A DNA stretch of 12,694 nt from NCBI GenBank assembly GCA_016932895.1, contig JAFGCA010000307.1, positions 1 through 12,694 of the forward strand, written 5' to 3'. The notes under the pieces are model-generated. The model ran no database searches and had not been told where the DNA came from. It saw only the letters and a list, made by a program, of their open reading frames with translations. Position 1 is the stretch's first letter. The number at the start of each line of letters is the position of its first letter. A program made the position numbers and the translations under genes. This document shows positions 6,665-12,694 of the stretch, one piece after another. This DNA is from Sedimentisphaerales bacterium. Lineage in GTDB: Bacteria > Planctomycetota > Phycisphaerae > Sedimentisphaerales > SG8-4.

Positions 6665-7732
6665 ATGGCCAACGTTGTCGTCGATCCCATTCTCGGAACC
6701 GCTTTGCACGCCGTCGGCGCCAGTCTCGCGGCGCTGTGCTACACGCCCCAACAGAAGCTGCGCGGCTGGTCCTGGCAGACCTATTGGCTGGCCCAGGCCT
6801 CGATCTGCTGGCTCCTGGCCCCGATCGTGGTGGCCTGGTGGACCATTCCGGACCTGCCGGCGGTCCTGCGCGCGGCGCCGCGCGGGGCTATGTTGGGGAC
6901 GTTCGTTCTGGGCATGGTCTACGGGATCGGCGGCACCGCGTTCGGCATGGCCATTCGCTACATCGGTTACTCGTTGACCTACGCCATCGCCATCGGCATC
7001 TCGTGTGTGCTGGGGACGCTGACGGGGCCGATTCTGAAGGGGTCGCTCAGGGCCATTCTGGACAAACCGGGCTCGGGCTGGGTCATGGGCGGCGTATTCG
7101 TCGGCTTGCTCGGCACGCTGATCTGCGGCCTGGCGGGCCGGCTCAAGGAGATGGAGCTGCAGAAGAATCAGGGCGCCCAGCCGTTTGTCCTGGGCAAGGG
7201 CTTGTTCCTGTGCGGGATCGCCGGCGTTTTTTCCGCCGTCTACGGGATCGCCGTCAATGACGCCGGGGCGCCGATTGCCAAGGTCGCCGCAGAGTTCGGG
7301 GCCGGCCACTGGCAGACCAACGTCGTCTATATCTTCGCCAACACCGGCGCGTTCGTCACGACCGCCCTCTATTGCGTGTACCTGGCCCGGTCTGAGAAGA
7401 CGTTCGGTGAGTTCCGGCAGCCGAAAGAGGCCCCCGGCAGCGCCTTGCCGCTCAATTACCTCCTGGCTCTGCTTACCGGTTGCATGTGGTATGGGCAGTT
7501 CCTCTTTTACGGTATCGCCCACGTCCGCATGGGCCAGTTCAAGTTTTCCAGTTGGGCCATTCACATGCTCATGCTGATTCTGTTCAGCTCGCTGGCAGGG
7601 ATCGTTCTGCGGGAATGGCACGGACGAAGCTCGCGCACGAAGACGGTGATGGTCGTAGCGCTGCTCATCGTCGGTGTGGCGGTGCTGGCCCTGACCTACG
7701 GAAACTACCTGGGGCTGCAGGCCGCCCCATAA
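6665..7732 (+). CDS. rhaT: L-rhamnose/proton symporter RhaT family
   Basis: The protein has 355 residues (E. coli RhaT has 344) and about ten hydrophobic segments. Matches to RhaT recalled from E. coli include WSWQTYW (WSWETMW), GMAIRYIGYSLTYAIAIGI (GLTMRYLGMSMGIGIAIGI), GRLKE (GQLKE), GIFSA-like GVFSAVYGIAVN, and GCMWYGQFLFYGIAH followed by SWAIHM (GLMWYLQFFFYAWGH and SWMLHM). It would import L-rhamnose, or a related 6-deoxyhexose such as L-fucose or L-lyxose, with protons across the inner membrane. AAGGAG at 6653-6658 is 6 nt before the ATG. It sits between the URO-D gene (36 nt) and the mutarotase gene (69 nt), which supports a sugar-uptake operon. The family is secure; the exact sugar is inferred. 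Confidence 0.93.
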   Translation: MANVVVDPILGTALHAVGASLAALCYTPQQKLRGWSWQTYWLAQASICWLLAPIVVAWWTIPDLPAVLRAAPRGAMLGTFVLGMVYGIGGTAFGMAIRYIGYSLTYAIAIGISCVLGTLTGPILKGSLRAILDKPGSGWVMGGVFVGLLGTLICGLAGRLKEMELQKNQGAQPFVLGKGLFLCGIAGVFSAVYGIAVNDAGAPIAKVAAEFGAGHWQTNVVYIFANTGAFVTTALYCVYLARSEKTFGEFRQPKEAPGSALPLNYLLALLTGCMWYGQFLFYGIAHVRMGQFKFSSWAIHMLMLILFSSLAGIVLREWHGRSSRTKTVMVVALLIVGVAVLALTYGNYLGLQAAP

Positions 7733-7767
7733 TGAACAAGGGCGGGCGCCCCGCTCGTCCCAAGACC

Positions 7768-7785
7768 TCGTGCGAGGACGCACGA
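7768..7785 (+). other. Hairpin between rhaT and rhaM
   Basis: TCGTGCG (7768-7774) pairs perfectly with CGCACGA (7779-7785) around an AGGA loop in the 69-nt gap. Only three T follow shortly after, so it is more likely an mRNA-stabilising or processing hairpin than a terminator. Confidence 0.45.
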
Positions 7786-7801
7786 CTTTCAGGTGGATGC
7801 T

Positions 7802-8140
7802 ATGAAACGATATGGGATGGTCATCGGCCTCAAGCCGGAGATGATTGCGGAGTACAAGAAGCTGCACGCGGCCGTCTGGCCCGACGTGTTGAAGATGATC
7901 GCGGAGTGCAACATCCGCAACTACTCGATCTACCTTCGCCGTCTGCCGGACGGCAAGCATTACCTTTTCAGCTATTTCGAGTATGCGGGCGAGGATTTTG
8001 CCGCCGACATGGCCCAAATGGCCGCCGATCCGACGACGCAGAAATGGTGGGAGGTCTGCATGCCCTGCCAGGAGCCGCTGGGCGACCGCGCTGAGGGCCA
8101 GTGGTGGGCGGACATGGAAGAGGTCTTTCACTGCGACTGA
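7802..8140 (+). CDS. rhaM: L-rhamnose mutarotase RhaM family
   Basis: This 112-residue cytoplasmic enzyme interconverts the alpha and beta anomers of L-rhamnose (E. coli RhaM has 104 residues). Signature residues are in the expected places: Y18 and H22 with W26-P27 in LHAAVWP (His22 is the catalytic base in the E. coli enzyme), NYSIYL, LFSYFEY, QKWWEVCMP and the terminal EEVFHCD that parallels LQEVFYLP. The start is ATG 7802, with AGGTGG at 7791-7796 ending 5 nt upstream; a GTG at 7793 would overlap that site and add only three residues. The same family (COG3254) also includes L-fucose mutarotases, so fucose is possible. It follows rhaT by 69 nt. Confidence 0.93.
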   Translation: MKRYGMVIGLKPEMIAEYKKLHAAVWPDVLKMIAECNIRNYSIYLRRLPDGKHYLFSYFEYAGEDFAADMAQMAADPTTQKWWEVCMPCQEPLGDRAEGQWWADMEEVFHCD

Positions 8141-8183
8141 TCCGCCGGTTGTCGCGACAATAATTCACCGTCGCAGTCGTAGG

Positions 8184-8200
8184 GTGGGTTCTCAACCCAC
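8184..8200. repeat. GGGTGGGTT hairpin, likely dispersed intergenic repeat
   Basis: GTGGGTT (8184-8190) pairs with AACCCAC (8194-8200) around a CTC loop, within GTAGGGTGGGTTCTCAACCC. This phrase is familiar as a dispersed intergenic palindrome. It lies in the 135-nt gap after rhaM. There is no T-run, so it is a poor terminator. Confidence 0.5.
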
Positions 8201-8275
8201 GCGGTAGCCGTGACGAACACAAACGCGCGGATCAAGGCGCTCCTGCAGATGCTGTTTTACCAATGGAGAAGAACC

Positions 8276-11200
8276 ATGAACGTTAGGGTTTTGCTATCTG
8301 TCGTCGTGCTGTTGTTTGCGGGCGTCGCTTCGGTCGCTCGCGCGGATGCGTCCGCGCCGGCGGAGGTGTTCATCGTCCCCAACTTCCACCCGGCCAGTTG
8401 CGGCTGGCTCACCGACTTTTCCACCGAGCGAAACTACTGCGCCAACAGTTATTTCGATCACCTCGACCGCGTGCGCGACGATCCGAACTACGCCTTCGCG
8501 CTGTCGGAGTGCAACACGATGATCGCGATGCTAAAGTTCCATCCCGACCGCGCGGCCGAGCTCAAGCAGAAGGTCCGCGCCGGTCGCGTGGAGCTGGTCA
8601 ACGCCTTCTTCCTGGAGCCGACGATCAACCTCTCGGGCGGCGAGGCCCTGGTGAAGATGGGCGTGGAGGGCTTGCGCTGGCAGGAGAAGATCTTCGGCGT
8701 CCGTCCTCGTTTCGCCTGGACCATCGATGTCACCGGGGTGCACGAGCAGATGGGGCAGATCACCACGGGCCTGGGGCTCGATGCCATGGTCTACACGCGG
8801 GACAACCCGACGGGCAAGACGATGCACTGGCTCGAATCGCCGGACGGCTCGCGTTGCCTGGCGATCTCGCCCGGCCACTACTCCGACTGGAGAGAGGTAT
8901 TCAGCACACCGACTCCGCTGGATGAGACGGCGCTGACGAAGCTCTTTGATGATGCGAAATCCCGGGTGGCTCGCACGCCCGCCGGCGCGCCGGTGCTCGT
9001 GCTCGGCGGCCACGGCGACTACTCCCTGGCTCCGGCCTGTCGCGAGTATCCCTCGGAGTTTCTGGCGCAATGGAAGAAGATGGCCCCGCAGACGAAGATG
9101 CACTTCACCGGGCTGGGCGCCTATGTGGATGCGGTTCTGCCCGGCATTCGGTCCGGCCGAATCGAGCTGCCGGTCAACCGCAGCGGCGCCAGGTTGAGCT
9201 GGACGTCCTTCTGGATCGAGTGTCCCAGGGTCAAAGGCTGGTATCGCCGCGCCGAGCACGGGTTGCAGGCGGCGGAGATGCTGGCCACCATCGCCAGTGG
9301 TGACGGCGACTTTGCCTATCCCGTTCAGCCGCTCTACCACGCCTGGCTCCAGATGCTGCTGAACATGGACCGCAACACGCTCTGGGGCGCCGCCGGCGGC
9401 ATGGTCTTCGAGCACGAGAAATCGTGGGATGTCCGTGACCGTTTCGAGTCGGTGGAGAAGATCTCCGCCGCGACCGCAGAGACCGCGCTTCGACGTGCCG
9501 TGGGGAACGGGCGGTCCGTGGCGCTGTTCAATCCTCTGAACTGGCCGCGCATGGATCCGCTGCGTCTGGATGTGCCGGCGGGCACGAGGTGCCAGGCCGA
9601 AGAGGACGGCACGGTGCTCTGTCGTGCCACGTTGCCTTCGACCGGCTTTCTCACTATGGAGACTGCGTCCGAGAGTGTGGCGGCCCCCAGGGCGATCGAC
9701 CTGCCGGCCGAGATCGAGACAAGACACTACCGCGTGCGGATCGATCCGGACACCGGCGCGCTGTGCAGTCTGAAGCTAAAGCCCTCCGGCCGCGAGATGC
9801 TCGCCGGACCGGTGCTGCTCGTGGCCGAGCAGGCGGGCGATTTCCACAGTACCCCGCGACGCAGCCAACGAAAACGCCTGGCCGATTCCTCCCAATTCAA
9901 GCCGCGCATCCGCGTCAGCGAAGGCCCGCTGGCGACGGTCGTCCAGATCGACTCGGTCTTCTTCGGCGGCGGGACCGCCCGGCAGGCGCTGCATTTCCAC
10001 AAAAGGTATCCCCGCATCGACTTCGACGTCGAGTTGAACGATGTCCCGGACAAGACCGTCGTGCTGGCCGAGTTCCCGCTGGCCCAGGCCATTCGAGAAA
10101 CGCGGCGGGGCATTCCGTACGGTTTCTCGCACGGCGCGTGGGAGGCGAAGAACCCGGACCTGCCCGGATACGCCGACGGGATCGTAGCGGCGATTCGCTG
10201 GTCGCACTACCAGTGCGAGCAGGGCGGCGTGGCCATACTCGATCGCGGCCTGCCCGGCCGGGAGCTCACCGGCCGCACGCCCGCGCTGTTTCTCCTCAAC
10301 GCGCAGGAGATCTACATGGGCTATCCCTGTGCCTGGCTCAGCGGAGACGGCCGGCACCATTTCTCCTTCGCCCTCGTCGCGCATGACGGCGACTGGAAAG
10401 ACGCGCGCATTCCGCAGATGGCATGGGAGTTCAACTGCCCGCCGGTGGTACTCGCGGACGCAGCCGCCGTCGCACCGCAGTCGTTCGTGCAGACGTCCGA
10501 CAACGTGATCGTCCAGGCGATGCGGCGCGAGGGCGATGAGATTGAGCTGCGCCTGGCCGAGTGTCTCGGTGTGGCCGGGACGGCGGAGGTCGCGTTGAAC
10601 CTGCCGCACCACGAGGCGGCGCTGACCGACCTGGTCGGTGGCCGCCGCCGGCCGCTGACCGGTGGGCCGGGGTACCGCTTCCCGGTTCGGCCCCAGGAGA
10701 TCGTGACACTGCGGTTCCGCACGGACTCGGCCGTGGCCGACGTCAAGCCGCTGACGAGCTGGGAGCCGCTCGTGCCGCCGGCCAAGCGCGCCGCGCTGAA
10801 CAAGAAGCTCGACAAGAAGGGCCACCCGCCCGCCGGTGGCCAGGCCGAGGGAACGCCGCCCGAACTACCGGCCGATGCCGCGAAGTCCGTAGCCAGGGGC
10901 AAGCCGGCGACCGCCTCGAACGTCTACCGCAATCGCGCGGACTGTCGGCCGGAGCTGGCGTTCGATGGCGATCCGCGGACGCGCTGGGCCTCGGATGCAG
11001 GGCTCAGGCAGGCCTGGCTGGTCGTGGACCTCGGCCGGACCTGCATCATCGATCGGGTCTTTATCAGCGAAGCCTACAATCGCGTCCGGCGATTCGAGTT
11101 GCAGGCGGACCGCAACGGACGATGGGAGACGTTCGCGCGCGGTGGCAAGATCGGCACGGGCCTGGAGCTGAAATTCGCGCCTGTGCAGGTTCAGAAGGTC

Positions 11201-12694
11201 CGTCTGAACGTCCTCAAAGCGACGGACGGTCCGACGGTCTGGGAATTCCTGCTCTTTGAACCGGGCCAGTCCGCAGCCGTGTCCCCGGAGTTTCCGCCTC
11301 GCCTCGACGACTACAACGTGACCTGGGATTCGCCCAACGCCGACCATCACGGCTCGATGCCGCTGGGCAACGGGGACATCGGTCTCAACGCCTGCGTCAC
11401 GGCCGCCGGCGACGTGCAGTTCTTCATCAGCAAAACCGACGCCTGGGACGACTATGGGCGACTGGTCAAGGTCGGGGCCGTGCGCGTTGGCCTGGAACCG
11501 AATCCGTTTGCGGACAACCCGCCGTTTCGTCAGACGCTCAACCTGCGGGACGCCACGTTGAAAGTCGAGGCCGGCGACGGTCCCGGCCGGGTGGGCGTGC
11601 AGGTCTGGGTCGATGCCAACCATCCGGCCGTTCACGTGGCCGTCGAGAGCGCATCGCCGATCGAGGCGACCGCGGTCGTCGAGTTGTGGCGCGAGAGCCG
11701 GTATGAAGAGACGCAATTGCAAACCAGCGACGTCCTTCTCAATCGTCGTCTTGAGAACCAGCGGCAGGTCCCGATGATCCTCGAACCGGACACCGTTTTG
11801 ACCGGCCAGCGAAACCGCATCGGCTGGTATCACCACAATGTCAAATCCGTCGGTCCCCAACTGCTCGCCGAGATCCAGGGCCTGACCGGCTTCAACCAGC
11901 CCGATCCCGTGCTCGACCGTACGCGCGGGGCCGGCGTCACCGCCGTCAAGGGCGAGCGGCTGGACGATCTGCGCCTGCGCTCGCCGCGCGGGACCTCGCA
12001 CCGCTTCAACGTGTTCGTCCTCACACGGCACCCTGCGAAACCGCAGCAGTGGCTGGCGGAGATGGACCGGACGATCCGTCGCGTTGAGTCGAAGAGTTTC
12101 GCCGCGCGCCGGGAGGAGCACGAGCGATGGTGGGCCCGCTTCTGGGACCGCAGTTGGATTCGCGCCGGCACGAACCCCGAAGCCGATGTTGCCCCGGCTG
12201 ATTCCATCGTCCCGGCCAACCGCTACTGCGTGCGAATCGGTCTCGATCAGGGCGGCGGCAATCGCTATGCCGGAGACGTAGCCCGCGTGAGCATTTTCAA
12301 CCAGCCGCTGACCGACGCTCGACTCCAGGGATTGGCGAAGCTCGATCACATCGCTGCGCCGGCGCAGTCGGCCGATCTGTTATGGGCCGGCAAGGCCACC
12401 GGGCCCATTGCGGATTCGAACTCGTGGGATTTCAGCGCCGGCTTCACGGTCGAGGCGTGGCTCAAGCCCGAGAAGCTGCCCGGCGGCGGGGCGCGAATTG
12501 TGGACAAGATCACGCCGGGCGCTGGCGACGGATTCCTGTTCGACACTTTCCCGGGCAACAGCTTGCGGCTGATCTGCGGAGAGATTCAGCTCAACGCCAG
12601 GGACGCCGTGCCCGCCGGGCGCTGGACCCACGTGGCAGCCGTGGCGGACCCGACCGCCGGCGGCTGCCGCATCTACGTTGATGGCAAGCTTGCC
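8276..12694 (+). CDS. Giant secreted GH38-like/F5/8C/DUF5703/LamG hydrolase, 3' partial
   Basis: One frame stays open for 1473 codons from ATG 8276 to the right edge with no stop. GGAG at 8265-8268 lies 7 nt before the ATG. MNVRVLLSVVVLLFAG ending ARA (residue 23) is a signal peptide. Residues about 30-400 resemble the GH38 alpha-mannosidase catalytic region (FHPASCGWLTDF, GRVELVNAFFLEPTINLSGG, FAWTIDVTGVHEQM with likely nucleophile D151). Residues about 485-818 form a GH38 C-terminal-like beta region (HYRVRIDPDTGALCSL). A Lys/Pro-rich linker leads to an F5/8C module (about 870-996, AFDGDPRTRWAS). DUF5703 follows (about 1008-1299, NADHHGSMPLGNGDIGLN and FISKTDAWDD), then a LamG tail-like segment (about 1318-1360) and a LamG core (1385 onward). 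DUF5703 normally precedes a GH95-like toroid, presumably beyond the edge. The exact substrates are unknown; the rhamnose genes upstream suggest a deoxysugar-containing glycan. Confidence 0.93.
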   Translation, partial: MNVRVLLSVVVLLFAGVASVARADASAPAEVFIVPNFHPASCGWLTDFSTERNYCANSYFDHLDRVRDDPNYAFALSECNTMIAMLKFHPDRAAELKQKVRAGRVELVNAFFLEPTINLSGGEALVKMGVEGLRWQEKIFGVRPRFAWTIDVTGVHEQMGQITTGLGLDAMVYTRDNPTGKTMHWLESPDGSRCLAISPGHYSDWREVFSTPTPLDETALTKLFDDAKSRVARTPAGAPVLVLGGHGDYSLAPACREYPSEFLAQWKKMAPQTKMHFTGLGAYVDAVLPGIRSGRIELPVNRSGARLSWTSFWIECPRVKGWYRRAEHGLQAAEMLATIASGDGDFAYPVQPLYHAWLQMLLNMDRNTLWGAAGGMVFEHEKSWDVRDRFESVEKISAATAETALRRAVGNGRSVALFNPLNWPRMDPLRLDVPAGTRCQAEEDGTVLCRATLPSTGFLTMETASESVAAPRAIDLPAEIETRHYRVRIDPDTGALCSLKLKPSGREMLAGPVLLVAEQAGDFHSTPRRSQRKRLADSSQFKPRIRVSEGPLATVVQIDSVFFGGGTARQALHFHKRYPRIDFDVELNDVPDKTVVLAEFPLAQAIRETRRGIPYGFSHGAWEAKNPDLPGYADGIVAAIRWSHYQCEQGGVAILDRGLPGRELTGRTPALFLLNAQEIYMGYPCAWLSGDGRHHFSFALVAHDGDWKDARIPQMAWEFNCPPVVLADAAAVAPQSFVQTSDNVIVQAMRREGDEIELRLAECLGVAGTAEVALNLPHHEAALTDLVGGRRRPLTGGPGYRFPVRPQEIVTLRFRTDSAVADVKPLTSWEPLVPPAKRAALNKKLDKKGHPPAGGQAEGTPPELPADAAKSVARGKPATASNVYRNRADCRPELAFDGDPRTRWASDAGLRQAWLVVDLGRTCIIDRVFISEAYNRVRRFELQADRNGRWETFARGGKIGTGLELKFAPVQVQKVRLNVLKATDGPTVWEFLLFEPGQSAAVSPEFPPRLDDYNVTWDSPNADHHGSMPLGNGDIGLNACVTAAGDVQFFISKTDAWDDYGRLVKVGAVRVGLEPNPFADNPPFRQTLNLRDATLKVEAGDGPGRVGVQVWVDANHPAVHVAVESASPIEATAVVELWRESRYEETQLQTSDVLLNRRLENQRQVPMILEPDTVLTGQRNRIGWYHHNVKSVGPQLLAEIQGLTGFNQPDPVLDRTRGAGVTAVKGERLDDLRLRSPRGTSHRFNVFVLTRHPAKPQQWLAEMDRTIRRVESKSFAARREEHERWWARFWDRSWIRAGTNPEADVAPADSIVPANRYCVRIGLDQGGGNRYAGDVARVSIFNQPLTDARLQGLAKLDHIAAPAQSADLLWAGKATGPIADSNSWDFSAGFTVEAWLKPEKLPGGGARIVDKITPGAGDGFLFDTFPGNSLRLICGEIQLNARDAVPAGRWTHVAAVADPTAGGCRIYVDGKLA

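Noticed and set aside
5168..8131. 987-codon minus-strand open frame opposite the URO-D, rhaT and rhaM genes
   Set aside because: It lies antisense to three genes with clear homology; the translation is Arg/His/Gly-rich without known motifs, a normal result of high GC.
8531..12349. Several long minus-strand frames (398, 349 and 494 codons)
   Set aside because: They are shadows of the giant hydrolase frame, which has clear domains throughout.

Overview
The window looks like a GC-rich chromosomal segment from a planctomycete, most likely Phycisphaerae-like. This is an inference from content, because no marker gene is present. The clues are a large secreted protein built from F5/8C, fibronectin-III-like and LamG modules, a DUF5703-type glycoside hydrolase, a URO-D family protein beside sugar genes, and an intergenic array of short AATTGGNTTTGTTT units of a kind I associate with planctomycete genomes.

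Left part (1-1791). A minus-strand gene runs off the left edge. It encodes a Tat-signal protein of the mandelate racemase/enolase superfamily, with a near-consensus promoter at 572-600 and a leader of about 190 nt. Next comes about 1.4 kb without a convincing gene. It holds five degenerate repeat units (658-958), a second strong minus-strand promoter (1123-1151) that would transcribe the array, a plus-strand extended -10 element (1296-1304), and a structured element (1625-1673) upstream of the next gene.

Middle (1792-5443). A 1024-residue secreted multidomain protein (start ATG 1792, not the upstream TTG) is followed by a strong intrinsic terminator (4986-5020) and a dispersed palindromic repeat (5107-5200).

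Right part (5444-12694). Four co-directional genes form a probable operon: a URO-D superfamily protein that is not HemE, a RhaT-type L-rhamnose/H+ symporter, a RhaM-type mutarotase, and a very long secreted hydrolase open at the right edge (8276 onward, 1473 codons without a stop). The hydrolase joins a GH38-like mannosidase region, an F5/8C module, a DUF5703 domain and LamG segments.

The reading I favour is a deoxysugar (L-rhamnose or L-fucose) utilisation locus. Secreted proteins would bind and cut a glycan, RhaT would import the sugar and RhaM would interconvert its anomers. The URO-D protein has an unknown role, possibly demethylation of methylated sugars. No isomerase, kinase or aldolase is in the window.
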